NCBI GenBank assembly: GCA_900313845.1
Contig: OMTC01000113.1
Location: 1-13,122 of the forward strand
Source of the DNA: an uncultured Prevotellaceae bacterium
Lineage (GTDB): Bacteria > Bacteroidota > Bacteroidia > Bacteroidales > Bacteroidaceae
Direction: 5' to 3'
DNA length: 13,122 nt
Positions 1 through 7,218 of this stretch are shown here, one piece after another. The stretch's first letter is position 1; every line of letters starts with the position of its first letter. The notes below the pieces were generated by a model. It was not told where the DNA came from and searched no databases. It saw nothing but the letters and a program-made list of their open reading frames with translations. The position numbers and the translations under genes were made by a program.

Positions 1-167
1 TTATTTTTCACTTTCCACTTACTTGGTCGCCTCCGGCTCGAAATTAAGTTTAAAATTAAAACGTAAAAATTTTATTTAAAATTCTAAATGATAATTCTAA
101 ATACAATTTCAAGCGAAGCGCCCCAAATCCTTTTTTAATCCTTTAAATCCTTGATTCACTTTTCACT
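1..167. other. AT-rich left edge without a gene
   Basis: I see no credible coding sequence here. Bases 5-23 are a simple TTTCACTT-type repeat that recurs at the right end of the window (13091-13122). Bases 50-105 are very AT-rich, with the ten-base word AATTCTAAAT occurring twice. The stretch leads into the C/G-rich repeat that follows the small membrane-protein gene. Confidence 0.6.
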
Positions 168-247
168 CTACTCCCCTCGCCCTTTGGAGAGGGGTCGGGG
201 GTGAGGCTTTTTTTCTCCTCCCCTCGGGGAGGTTGGGAGGGGGCCTT
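168..247 (-). repeat. C/G-rich dispersed repeat after the 85-codon gene
   Basis: Two modules lie side by side. Bases 168-209 begin CTACTCCCCTCGCCC and end GGGGTCGGGGGTGAGGC; bases 213-246 contain a CCTCCCC/GGGGAGG hairpin. Close relatives occur at 3408-3463 (inverted), 3616-3657, 3666-3719, 4908-4977 and 4989-5066. Read in the direction of the minus-strand gene, the element starts six bases after that gene's stop codon and runs from the GGGAGG hairpin through AAGCCTCACCCCC to GGGGAGTAGA. A role in 3'-end formation is inferred from position. Confidence 0.8.
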
Positions 248-252
248 CATTC

Positions 253-510
253 TCACTCCAGTCCATCCATTTTGTTTTCGATATGGCGCAAGCGATCGGA
301 AATCTTCACAATCTGTTTCAACACAGCCCAGCCAAGGATGGATGCACCCTCGATAAAAATGAAATTAGCTATTGCCCGAGGCACACACATATCCTGTCCG
401 GATTCCAGCACACCCTTACTATAAAGAAAGGCGAACAACGTTCCTCCTATCAAACCCATATAAGCTATCAGAAGGATAAATTTCTCCAATCTTGTCCTTT
501 GCTTTTCCAT
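253..510 (-). CDS. small two-helix membrane protein, unknown function
   Basis: This 85-residue product has no family I can name. It has a short basic N-terminus (MEKQRTRLEK), a first hydrophobic segment at about residues 10-29, a second at about 45-64, and a charged tail (KISDRLRHIENKMDGLE) that could form a short coiled coil. With about 14 residues between the helices, both ends probably face the cytoplasm. I chose the ATG at 510; a GTG two codons upstream (516) is possible. No Shine-Dalgarno sequence is visible, as is usual in Bacteroidetes. It lies 131 bases downstream of the MATE gene on the same strand but has a good promoter of its own, so it is probably expressed separately. The open frame, membrane pattern, promoter and repeat at its 3' end together argue that it is real. 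Confidence 0.65.
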   Translation of the reverse strand: MEKQRTRLEKFILLIAYMGLIGGTLFAFLYSKGVLESGQDMCVPRAIANFIFIEGASILGWAVLKQIVKISDRLRHIENKMDGLE

Positions 511-593
511 TTTCACGTATTTCGGTTAATAGTAGAGAATACACAGGCAAAGCATCAACCCACCTGCATTTATCTCCAAATCAATAATTTTGG

Positions 594-624
594 CAAATAT
601 ATGAATTAAAAATGAGAAAGCAAA
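594..624 (-). promoter_or_regulatory. Bacteroidetes-type promoter for the 85-codon gene
   Basis: On the minus strand, TTTG (621-624) is followed after 19 bases by TATATTTG (594-601), an exact match to the Bacteroidetes -33 TTTG and -7 TAnnTTTG boxes. Transcription should start near 588, about 75 bases before the ATG. Confidence 0.65.
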
Positions 625-641
625 TAAGTAACGATAAAAAA

Positions 642-1994
642 TTATGAGTTTTTCAAAGACCGGAAATAATACCATGCCAAAGGCACCGCCGTGGCACAAG
701 ACAGCACGTCTGCCACCGCCTGACAGATTTCAACGCCCAAGATGCCCAAGAACCTTGGCAACAGGAGAATAAGAGGAATGAAATAGATGCCGTTGCGGGC
801 AGCCGACAAGAAATTGGCAGAGAATGCCCTGCCACTCGTCTGCAAGGTCATATTCGTCATCACCACGAAAGCACACAGAGGCAACGAAACGAGTTGCCAG
901 CGGAATGCCGTTGCACCCACCTCAACCACCGCAGCATCATGGCGCAAGAAATAGATGATTTCCTCAGCAAAGATGAAACTCGGAATACCCAATATCACAA
1001 TAATCGCCACACAGAGCTTCAGACTAAAAATATACCCCTTGCGCAATCGACTGAAATTCTTCGCACCATAATTGAATCCGCAGAAAGGCTGATAGCCTTG
1101 CCCGATACCGAGCATGGTACTAAACACGAAGTTGATGATACGCATCACGATGGACATACCCGCAATGGCAGCGTCACCAAAGGCACCAGCAGCCACATTC
1201 AGCATCATCGTTGCCACACTTGCCAAACCTTGGCGCGTGAGCGAAGGCGTACCACCACGAAACATCTCATTGGCAATCCTCCGCTTCGTACACCGTTCAT
1301 CGAATTTCATGTCGCCCCAACGAATCGCAATGTTATCTCCCCTACTCGCCATCACTAGCAGCACCACAAATGCCACAATCTGACTCGATACCGTACCAAT
1401 GGCAGTGCCCAAAATCCCCATGTTGAGCACAAACATGAAGAACGGAACCAGCACCACATTCAGTGCAGCACCCGTCATCATGCCGTACATGGCTTGATTG
1501 GCGTTTCCTTGAAAGCGCATCTGATTGTTGAGCGTCATCGATGCCGTCAGGAACGGAGCACCCAGCAAGATACCTCCCAAGTACCTCTCCGTGTAAGGCA
1601 AAATCGTTGGAGTGGAACCCAAAGCCAACGATAGCGGTTTCAGAAAAAGCAATCCCAGCACCGTAATCAATGCACCAAAGAACAAAGCGCTGAAGAAACC
1701 CGTCGAAGCCATCACCCTTGCCGAGTGGACATCCCTGGCACCCAATGTGCGAGAAATGAATGTGCCAGAACCACTTCCAAAGTAAAAGCCCACTGCCTGA
1801 ATAATTGCCATCACAGGAAACACCACCCCCACCGCCGCTGTCGCCTGGGTGTTGAGCAATCCCACGAAATAAGTGTCCACGATATTGTAGATGCTTGTTA
1901 CCAGCATACTGATTATCGTAGGCACCGCCATCGTCGGAATCACCTTCTTGATGGGTCCAGAGGTCAGAAACGTATAGTTGTCTTGTTTTTTCAC
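642..1994 (-). CDS. MATE-family multidrug/toxin efflux transporter
   Basis: This 450-residue inner-membrane protein matches the MATE family in length and in its pattern of about twelve hydrophobic helices. Like its relatives, it should export organic cations or other drugs in exchange for Na+ or H+. The N-terminal half carries the typical start of helix 1, SMLVTSIYNIVDTYFVG (about residues 29-45), followed by GSGSGTFISRTLG. The second half repeats the fold and contains GIGQGYQPFCGFNYGA, a signature found at the matching place in MATE proteins. The start is a GTG at 1994, because no in-frame ATG lies upstream and the resulting N-terminus (KKQDNYTFLTSGPI) resembles other Bacteroidetes MATE proteins. 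It is divergent from trpS. Substrate specificity cannot be read from the sequence. Confidence 0.9.
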   Translation of the reverse strand: MKKQDNYTFLTSGPIKKVIPTMAVPTIISMLVTSIYNIVDTYFVGLLNTQATAAVGVVFPVMAIIQAVGFYFGSGSGTFISRTLGARDVHSARVMASTGFFSALFFGALITVLGLLFLKPLSLALGSTPTILPYTERYLGGILLGAPFLTASMTLNNQMRFQGNANQAMYGMMTGAALNVVLVPFFMFVLNMGILGTAIGTVSSQIVAFVVLLVMASRGDNIAIRWGDMKFDERCTKRRIANEMFRGGTPSLTRQGLASVATMMLNVAAGAFGDAAIAGMSIVMRIINFVFSTMLGIGQGYQPFCGFNYGAKNFSRLRKGYIFSLKLCVAIIVILGIPSFIFAEEIIYFLRHDAAVVEVGATAFRWQLVSLPLCAFVVMTNMTLQTSGRAFSANFLSAARNGIYFIPLILLLPRFLGILGVEICQAVADVLSCATAVPLAWYYFRSLKNS

Positions 1995-2024
1995 GAGTGG
2001 GAGTACATCTATTTCCTGAGGCGT

Positions 2025-2056
2025 GTTTTGGTTCAGGGTTCAGAGTTTTGGTTCAG
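2025..2056. repeat. short direct repeat GTTTTGGTTCAG, two copies
   Basis: The 12-base word occurs at 2025-2036 and again at 2045-2056 (20-base period), in what would be the untranslated leader of the MATE gene. No function is evident. Confidence 0.6.
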
Positions 2057-2099
2057 CGAACAAGCTCTTTTTCGCAAGCACTATTTCGCAAAACAGCCA

Positions 2100-2134
2100 C
2101 AAAGTTACAAATTTCATTGCATATATCCACGAAA
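2100..2134 (-). promoter_or_regulatory. possible promoter of the MATE gene
   Basis: The minus strand has TAACTTTG (2100-2107), a perfect -7 TAnnTTTG box. The -33 position has only TTTCG (2130-2134) at a 22-base spacing, so the upstream box is weak. It would give a leader of about 100 bases. Confidence 0.35.
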
Positions 2135-2268
2135 TCCGTAAAGGAATTTCAAATCCTATTTCGTGCATATTCCATACATTTGAACTATTATCTATAAAAA
2201 GGAATATTCATCCGTTTCTTCCATTTCGCAAAGAGTGTGTTTGTGGTTTGGAGAATAAACTCCAAAAA

Positions 2269-2300
2269 TTTGTCTTTTTGCACAAAATGCACTAACTTTG
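2269..2300 (+). promoter_or_regulatory. Bacteroidetes-type promoter of trpS
   Basis: TTTG (2269-2272) is separated by exactly 20 bases from TAACTTTG (2293-2300), fitting the Bacteroidetes sigma consensus. Transcription should start near 2306, leaving a leader of about 115 bases. Confidence 0.65.
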
Positions 2301-2419
2301 CACTCAAAATCAGTAAACAAAAAGCGACCGAAATGAAATGATTATAAATAGATTTGTGAACTAAAAACAGAATTTTTAGAACCTACCTTAATAATAATTT
2401 TTAAAATAGTAAATCATTT

Positions 2420-3409
2420 GTGGAAACAGTAGTTAGCGGCATTCGCCCAACAGGAAACCTACACCTTGGTAATTACTACGGAGCTGTGCGTAGCTTCGTG
2501 AAAATGCAAAACGAATACAATTGTTTGTTCTTCATAGCCGATTGGCATTCCCTCACCACTCACCCTACTCCTGAAAACATCCAGAATTCGGCTCGCACCA
2601 TCCTTGCCGAATACTTGGCTTGCGGTCTCGACCCCGAGAAGGCTACCATCTATGTGCAGAGTGACGTGCCTGAGACCTTGGAACTCTACCTCTATTTCAA
2701 CATGAACACCTATTTAGGTGAGTTGGGACGTGTGACCACCTTCAAGGAGAAGGCTCGCCAGCAACCCGACAATGTGAATGCAGGTCTCTTCACCTACCCT
2801 ACCCTCATGGCTGCCGACATCTTGCAGCACCGCGCTAAATTCGTGCCTGTGGGGAAGGACCAGGAACAGAACATGGAGATTGCTCGCAAGTGTGCTCGTC
2901 GTTTCAATCACATGTATAAGACGGACATCTTCCCTGAACCTCAGAACTATTACTTCGGGTCTGAAGCGCTGAAAGTGCCTGGACTCGACGGAACGGGTAA
3001 GATGGGTAAGAGCGACGGCAACTGCATCTACCTCTGTGACGAGGAGAAGGTAGTGCGCAAGAAGGTGATGCGTGCGATAACCGACAATGGTCCTCAGATT
3101 CCAAACAGCGAGAAGCCTGAAGTGATTGAGAACCTCTTCAAGATGATGAGCATCGTGAGCGAGCCAGAAACCGTGAAGTACTTCGATGAGAAATGGAACG
3201 ATTGCTCTCTCCGCTACGGCGACATGAAGAAGCAACTCGCTGAAGACATGGTGAAGGTGCTGAACCCTATCCGCGAACGCATTCAGGAATTCTCTTCCAA
3301 CACGGAATTGCTCGACAAGATTGCTCGTCAAGGTGCTGAGAGAGCTCGCGAAAGTGCCGCTGCCACCCTCAACGAGGTAAGAAAGATTATTGGATTTAGA
3401 GCCTACTAA
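2420..3409 (+). CDS. trpS: tryptophanyl-tRNA synthetase
   Basis: The product (329 residues, normal for bacterial TrpRS) charges tRNA-Trp with tryptophan at the cost of ATP in the cytoplasm. It is a class I synthetase: the HIGH-type motif is HLGN at residues 15-18 in SGIRPTGNLHLGNYYG, and the KMSKS-type loop is KMGKS at 194-198, which contacts ATP. The segment SDVPETLELYLYFNMNTYLGEL is typical of the family. The start is a GTG at 2420, because no in-frame ATG precedes the conserved METVVSGIRPTG start. The gene is monocistronic: its own promoter is upstream, and its stop codon overlaps a repeat and precedes a terminator. No tryptophan-responsive leader is visible. Confidence 0.96.
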   Translation: METVVSGIRPTGNLHLGNYYGAVRSFVKMQNEYNCLFFIADWHSLTTHPTPENIQNSARTILAEYLACGLDPEKATIYVQSDVPETLELYLYFNMNTYLGELGRVTTFKEKARQQPDNVNAGLFTYPTLMAADILQHRAKFVPVGKDQEQNMEIARKCARRFNHMYKTDIFPEPQNYYFGSEALKVPGLDGTGKMGKSDGNCIYLCDEEKVVRKKVMRAITDNGPQIPNSEKPEVIENLFKMMSIVSEPETVKYFDEKWNDCSLRYGDMKKQLAEDMVKVLNPIRERIQEFSSNTELLDKIARQGAERARESAAATLNEVRKIIGFRAY

Positions 3410-3463
3410 AAGCCTCACCCCAAAAGCCTCACCCCCAACCCCTCTCCGAGGGGAGAGGGGAGT
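3408..3463 (+). repeat. C/G-rich dispersed repeat at the trpS 3' end (inverted copy)
   Basis: It starts inside the trpS stop codon. The 14-base word AAAAGCCTCACCCC is tandemly duplicated without a gap (3408-3421 and 3422-3435), followed by a CCCCTCTCC/GGGGAGAGGGG hairpin ending GGGGAGTAGA. Relative to the window it is the reverse complement of the copies at 168, 3616, 4908 and 4989. Relative to the preceding gene it has the same orientation as all of them. Confidence 0.8.
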
Positions 3464-3464
3464 A

Positions 3465-3530
3465 GATAGACGATGAATAAAAAAGAAGAGTGAAAATGCT
3501 ACTTTCACTCTTCTTTTTTTATTGTCTATC
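3465..3530. terminator. bidirectional intrinsic terminator between convergent genes
   Basis: A perfect 17-base-pair stem (3479-3495 with 3503-3519) closes a seven-base loop. A-rich and T-rich outer parts supply a U-tract in both directions. The symmetry extends outward to GATAGAC (3465-3471) and GTCTATC (3524-3530). It lies between trpS (plus) and the esterase (minus), as expected for a shared terminator. Confidence 0.85.
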
Positions 3531-3615
3531 GCCTTCCTCTTCCATGCAAAGCATAGTGCAAGCGAACTTGCTCTCTCCTCTTGCAGCATTCGTCATTTAT
3601 CACTCTTCATTCATT

Positions 3616-3657
3616 CTACTCCCCTCGCCTTTTGGAGAGGGGTCGGGGGTGAGGCTT
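3616..3657 (-). repeat. C/G-rich dispersed repeat, CTACTCCCC module
   Basis: This copy is nearly identical to 168-209 and 4989-5030: CTACTCCCCTCGCC, then TTTTGGAGAGGGG, then TCGGGGGTGAGGCTT. It lies directly beside a second module (3666-3719) downstream of the esterase stop. The remaining intergenic stretch at 3531-3615 holds nothing I can identify. Confidence 0.8.
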
Positions 3658-3665
3658 CCCACTTT

Positions 3666-3719
3666 CCTCCCTCCCCTCTCAGGGGAGCTGGAGGGGTCCT
3701 GGGGTTGGGGGTGAGGCTT
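3666..3719 (-). repeat. C/G-rich dispersed repeat with G-quadruplex motif, after the esterase
   Basis: A CTCCCCTCTCAGGGGAG hairpin (3671-3687) is followed by GGAGGGGTCCTGGGGTTGGG and ends GTGAGGCTT. The plus strand has G-runs at 3682-3685, 3693-3696, 3701-3704 and 3707-3711 with loops of 7, 4 and 2 bases, which fits the standard G-quadruplex pattern. This is the template strand for the esterase, whose stop is 16 bases away. A near-identical copy is at 4925-4977. Confidence 0.8.
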
Positions 3720-3734
3720 GGCTTTGAGGCTTCC

Positions 3735-4868
3735 TTAGAACAGCAGCGGAATGAACTGATTGAGGCAGCGACGCCATGTGAGCCATTCGTGGGCTGTGCC
3801 TTCAGAAACGTAATAGTGAGTCTTGATACCAGCAGCAGAGAGTTTCTCATTCACTGCCTGAGTGCCAAGATTTTCTTCTGAACCCGTACCAAGGAAGAGG
3901 GCATGAACCTTCTTGTTGAAAGCTGCAGCATCAGCAAAAGCACCGTTATACATCGTGTTGACTTCCTGTCCAGCTGCCATGAAGAGGGCACCACTGAAAG
4001 CACCGATGTAGGAGAACTTATCCAGATTGGCAAGTGTGATGTCGAAGGTTTCCTTTCCGCCCCACGAAAGTCCTGCCATAGCACGATGATCTCTGTCGGT
4101 CAGTGCACGGAAATGGCTCTCGATAAATGGGATGGTTTCCTCGAGCAGTATCTTTGTGAAGCTGGCACCGAAGTCGCCCATACTCTCACCTTTCTTAGCT
4201 CCGAAAGAATAGCCGCAGTTGCCATAGTCCATCACCACAAGCATAGGTTTTGCCTTACCCGCTGCAATGGCATTGTCCATGATTTGTGCCATCTTTCCCT
4301 GCTGATGCCATCCACGCTCGCCTTCACCCATACCGTGCTGCAAATAGAGCACAGGATATTTTGTCTTTGGATTCTTTTCATAATCGGCAGGTGTATAGAC
4401 ATAGCATCTGCGCTTGGCTTGCTCCGTCTCGGACCAATAATAGCACTCGCGCACCTGTCCGTGAGGGATGTTCTTATTGTAGGTATAATATGCTGCCTCG
4501 GCAGGGTCCTCAGGTATGTCGATTCCACTCGCCATGCGTCCGCAACCATAATAGGAATCGCAAGCAGGGTCGGTGATTTGCACACCATCCACGAAGAAGA
4601 AATAGTAATGGAAACCTACCACAAGCGGGTCGCTGGTAGCTGTCCAAACACCATCAGCATCTTTCGTCATTGGGTACTTCTTACTGCAAATGTCGAGTAC
4701 CACTTCCTTAGCTTCAGGTGCCTTGATAGAGAACTGGGCACGACGGTCTGAACTTACTTTTGGAAATTCCGAAGCTGGCACAGCATTCTCTGCTGTCTGC
4801 CATGTCTGTGCGCTCATACCTATCGACATCAGCCATGCACAAGCACACAAAATAAATATCTTTTTCAT
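3735..4868 (-). CDS. secreted CE1-type esterase (feruloyl/acetyl-xylan esterase-like)
   Basis: This 377-residue alpha/beta hydrolase starts with a signal peptide (MKKIFILCACAWLMSIGMSA, cleavage probably before Q21), so it works in the periplasm or beyond. Residues about 40-115 form an N-terminal immunoglobulin-like E-set domain as in esterases related to CBM48. Residues about 150-377 form the catalytic domain, with the oxyanion region YLQHGMGE (175-182), nucleophile S268 in GLSWGG, and likely catalytic H360 in GTAHEW. The acid may be E331 or E332 in GTGSEEN. Family members remove feruloyl or acetyl groups from plant xylan side chains; the exact acyl group is not certain here. It lies 199 bases downstream of GH97 on the same strand with no clear promoter of its own, so co-transcription is likely. 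Confidence 0.85.
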   Translation of the reverse strand: MKKIFILCACAWLMSIGMSAQTWQTAENAVPASEFPKVSSDRRAQFSIKAPEAKEVVLDICSKKYPMTKDADGVWTATSDPLVVGFHYYFFFVDGVQITDPACDSYYGCGRMASGIDIPEDPAEAAYYTYNKNIPHGQVRECYYWSETEQAKRRCYVYTPADYEKNPKTKYPVLYLQHGMGEGERGWHQQGKMAQIMDNAIAAGKAKPMLVVMDYGNCGYSFGAKKGESMGDFGASFTKILLEETIPFIESHFRALTDRDHRAMAGLSWGGKETFDITLANLDKFSYIGAFSGALFMAAGQEVNTMYNGAFADAAAFNKKVHALFLGTGSEENLGTQAVNEKLSAAGIKTHYYVSEGTAHEWLTWRRCLNQFIPLLF

Positions 4869-4907
4869 TGTCTTTTGTTTATATTTGAATTCTTCATTTT
4901 CATCTAT

Positions 4908-4977
4908 CTACTCCCCTCTCCCCATCTCTCCCCTCTCAGGGGAGCTGGAGGGGTCCTGGGGTCGGGAGTGAGGCTTT
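4908..4977 (-). repeat. C/G-rich dispersed repeat with G-quadruplex motif, between GH97 and esterase
   Basis: CTACTCCCC, then a CTCCCCTCTCAGGGGAG hairpin and GGAGGGGTCCTGGGGTCGGG. The G-runs on the plus strand are at 4939-4942, 4950-4953, 4958-4961 and 4964-4966 with loops of 7, 4 and 2. It is a relative of 3666-3719 and lies in the leader of the esterase, downstream of GH97. Confidence 0.8.
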
Positions 4978-4988
4978 CACTATTCATT

Positions 4989-5066
4989 CTACTCCCCTCG
5001 CCCTTTGGAGAGGTGTCGGGGGTGAGGCTTTTCTCCTCCCCTCGGGGAGGTCGGGAAGGGGCTTCT
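4989..5066 (-). repeat. C/G-rich dispersed repeat directly after GH97
   Basis: It has the same two-module order as 168-247: CTACTCCCCTCGCCC to GGTGAGGCTTTT, then a CCTCCCC/GGGGAGG hairpin and GGGAAGGGGCTTC. One base separates it from the GH97 stop codon. Its orientation relative to the gene matches every other copy in the window. Confidence 0.8.
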
Positions 5067-5067
5067 T

Positions 5068-7035
5068 TTACTTCACAATCACTGCTGCGCCATCTTTTGG
5101 AACAACTACAGTGAGATTCTTCTTCACCTTCATTTCCTTCACACCACCCTCGAAGGTGTTCCAGCCCTTGTCGTCGGTGCTAATCACCTTGTCGGAATAA
5201 ACCTGCATCATTCCGTCCTTACAAAGGAAAGAAAGGTCGAGTTTCAGTTTGAGCGGTTCCTTCTGCGCATTGATGGCAGCCACGTACCACTTGCCTGCCT
5301 GACTCTTTCGTGCCATGACGAGATACTTGCCTGGATAGCCGTCGATGTAGCGCACATCCTCCCAAGTGACAGGAACAGACTTCATGAAATCCATTGCCCA
5401 AGCAGGAGCATCCTCAAAATTGTTTGGAGCGAGCGCGAAGTTCTGCACAGGAGTTTGGAAAAGCACAGCCGTTGCCAAAGCAAACACGTCACTCGTGCGG
5501 CGCGTGCGTCCTCGCTGGTTGTCCTTGCTATAGTGCTTGTTGAGTGTGCTGCCTCCGAAGTCCATGTTGCCCACTGCATTGCGGAGCACAGGATGAATGG
5601 TAGCACTCTGTGCCTCACGGTCGTTTTCGTCCTGTCCGAACGAGAAGTTCTCGCTGGCACGAACTGCCTCTGCACCCACGAAATTAGGATACATGCGTTC
5701 CCATCCGCGTGGCAGGGTACATCCGTGGAAAATCACCATCAATCCATATTGGTTGGCATCGTAGAGAATGTCCTCGTACATCTGCATGGTTTGCTGTTTG
5801 TCGGAACCGATAAAGTCGATTTTCATGCCCTTGATACCCGTCTTTTGCAACCAAGCCATTTCCTTCTGTCGGTCGATGAGTCGGTGCATCTTGCCCTTAG
5901 GTCCCTGAGGAGCATCGTTCCAATAGCCATTGGAGTTGTACCAAAGGAAGAGTCCCACATTCTTTGTTCTTGCATACTGAGCCAAACGCTCGATACCTTC
6001 GTAACCGATATTGGTGTCCCAAAGAGCATCAATCAACACGTACTCATAACCCAAGCGAGCAGCGAAGTCGATGTACTCCTTCTGCTCATCATAGTTGCAG
6101 CTGGCATCCATGCGGATAATCCAACTCCATGTGGCACGTCCATATTGGTAGTTCTGACTGGCAGGATACTGTTCCTTCACCACGTCCCACTGGATGGTGG
6201 TTTCCGCCATTGCCTTCATCGTTCTGCCCACAGTGATGGTGCGCCAAGGAAGTTCTGCAGGAAGTGCGATGCCTGGTTCGCTGGTACCTACCCCACCGAA
6301 TTCCTTTGGATTAGGGAATGCAATCTGATAGAGGTTTCCACCCGCATTCTGCAAATGCGAAGCACAGTAGTTGGCACCGAGTCCCGTTTCGTTCAGCATC
6401 ACCCATGCCTTTGTGCCCACCTTAAACAAAGCTGGGAACACATAGCCTTCGCCCCAACCATTCTTGCCGAGCGGAGCATCCCACTCGTAACTGCTTTCAT
6501 AACTTGGTGCAGTGCGAGCGAATCCACTCTGCGAACCCATCTGAGGGCAGTTGAAACTGGTACTTCCCTCAGGCAAACGATAGCCTGTTTCCTCCTTCGT
6601 CACCAAAACCGAAAGACGACGTGCATGCTCCTTCACAATGTAGCGGAAAGCCACATTCTGGTTATCCACATGCCATTCCACCGCCAACACATCTCGTCCG
6701 TTCTTATCGGTGAGATTCACGGTCTGCTCCGTAGCCTCCACACTGATGTGCTGCTTCTTGGCATTCCGCAATTCATAACTCTCTTTCACGGTCTTAGCAT
6801 CCGACACCTTTCCAATCTTCAGCCCTTCGGAAAGATTGGCAGCTGAGGTGACAAGACCAAGTGGAGATTCTTCCAAAACGACATCCTGTCCGAGCAACAC
6901 ACGATAGGTGGCTTTTCCATCCTTGTCGTTCATTTCCACTTTCAACTCTCCGTTGGGACTACTCACAACGGTTTGTGCATTCAGGCTTGAAACAGCAAGT
7001 CCGAATGCCCATGCAAAAAACAAAATTTTCTTCAT
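5068..7035 (-). CDS. secreted GH97 family alpha-glycosidase
   Basis: This 655-residue enzyme has a signal peptide (cleaved about after A20 in SSLNA|QT) and the three-part GH97 layout: an N-terminal beta-sandwich (about 25-275), a (beta/alpha)8 barrel (about 290-560, beginning YGRATWSWI) and a small C-terminal beta domain (about 570-655). GH97 enzymes remove terminal alpha-glucose or alpha-galactose and need Ca2+. D407 in KGMKIDFIGSD sits where retaining members have their nucleophilic Asp. E456 in GAEAVRASE is the likely acid/base. This favours a retaining, alpha-galactosidase-like enzyme over an inverting SusB-type glucosidase, but it rests on motif memory, not an alignment. It is the first gene of a probable two-gene unit with the esterase, suggesting periplasmic breakdown of acylated plant oligosaccharides. 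Confidence 0.92.
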   Translation of the reverse strand: MKKILFFAWAFGLAVSSLNAQTVVSSPNGELKVEMNDKDGKATYRVLLGQDVVLEESPLGLVTSAANLSEGLKIGKVSDAKTVKESYELRNAKKQHISVEATEQTVNLTDKNGRDVLAVEWHVDNQNVAFRYIVKEHARRLSVLVTKEETGYRLPEGSTSFNCPQMGSQSGFARTAPSYESSYEWDAPLGKNGWGEGYVFPALFKVGTKAWVMLNETGLGANYCASHLQNAGGNLYQIAFPNPKEFGGVGTSEPGIALPAELPWRTITVGRTMKAMAETTIQWDVVKEQYPASQNYQYGRATWSWIIRMDASCNYDEQKEYIDFAARLGYEYVLIDALWDTNIGYEGIERLAQYARTKNVGLFLWYNSNGYWNDAPQGPKGKMHRLIDRQKEMAWLQKTGIKGMKIDFIGSDKQQTMQMYEDILYDANQYGLMVIFHGCTLPRGWERMYPNFVGAEAVRASENFSFGQDENDREAQSATIHPVLRNAVGNMDFGGSTLNKHYSKDNQRGRTRRTSDVFALATAVLFQTPVQNFALAPNNFEDAPAWAMDFMKSVPVTWEDVRYIDGYPGKYLVMARKSQAGKWYVAAINAQKEPLKLKLDLSFLCKDGMMQVYSDKVISTDDKGWNTFEGGVKEMKVKKNLTVVVPKDGAAVIVK

Positions 7036-7078
7036 TATGATAATATATAAGTATGTAAGATGAATCAGTGATACTTTG

Positions 7079-7106
7079 CAAAGTTAAATCTTTTTTTCGA
7101 GAAAAA
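7079..7106 (-). promoter_or_regulatory. probable promoter of the GH97-esterase unit
   Basis: The minus strand has TAACTTTG (7079-7086), identical to the -7 box of trpS. The -33 region is only T-rich (TTTTTTC around 7099-7106). The -7 box lies inside a perfect 12-base palindrome ACTTTGCAAAGT (7073-7084), a possible operator. The leader would be about 40 bases. Confidence 0.5.
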
Positions 7107-7159
7107 AGCGAATCACTTGTAACACATCCTATCATTTTTGTATCAAACAATCATTCTTT

Positions 7160-7191
7160 TTTGTTTGTTCCATCTTTTCTGCTTATATTCG
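7160..7191 (+). promoter_or_regulatory. probable promoter of the isomerase-like gene
   Basis: TTTG (7160-7163) and TATATTCG (7184-7191) are 20 bases apart. The -7 box differs from TAnnTTTG at one base. The start site would fall about 20 bases before the ATG. Confidence 0.5.
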
Positions 7192-7218
7192 CCATGACAA
7201 ACAACAACCAAAACTACC

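Larger units (their letters stand above)
1995..2419. other. divergent intergenic region between MATE gene and trpS
   Basis: No gene is credible in these 425 bases. The region holds a possible minus-strand promoter, a good plus-strand promoter, a short direct repeat and a leader of about 115 bases before trpS. The leader contains a weak CTAAAAA/TTTTTAG hairpin (2361-2379) and an eight-codon frame at 2338-2364 with no Trp codon. I therefore see no tryptophan attenuator and no T-box-like sequence. Confidence 0.6.

Noticed and set aside
2301..2419. Tryptophan attenuator or T-box leader before trpS
   Set aside because: The only small frame (2338-2364) has no Trp codon, the sole hairpin is weak and AT-rich, and no T-box-like conserved sequence is visible.
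2714..3589. A 291-codon open frame on the minus strand across trpS
   Set aside because: It is a shadow of the well-supported trpS frame, with an L/H/R-rich composition and no recognisable domain; it also runs through the terminator palindrome.
3903..4751. A 282-codon open frame on the plus strand across the esterase
   Set aside because: The minus-strand esterase has a signal peptide, catalytic motifs and correct length; the opposite frame shows nothing coherent.
5455..6846. A 463-codon open frame on the plus strand across GH97
   Set aside because: It mirrors the codon pattern of GH97, has C/H/L-rich low-information composition and no promoter or family signature.
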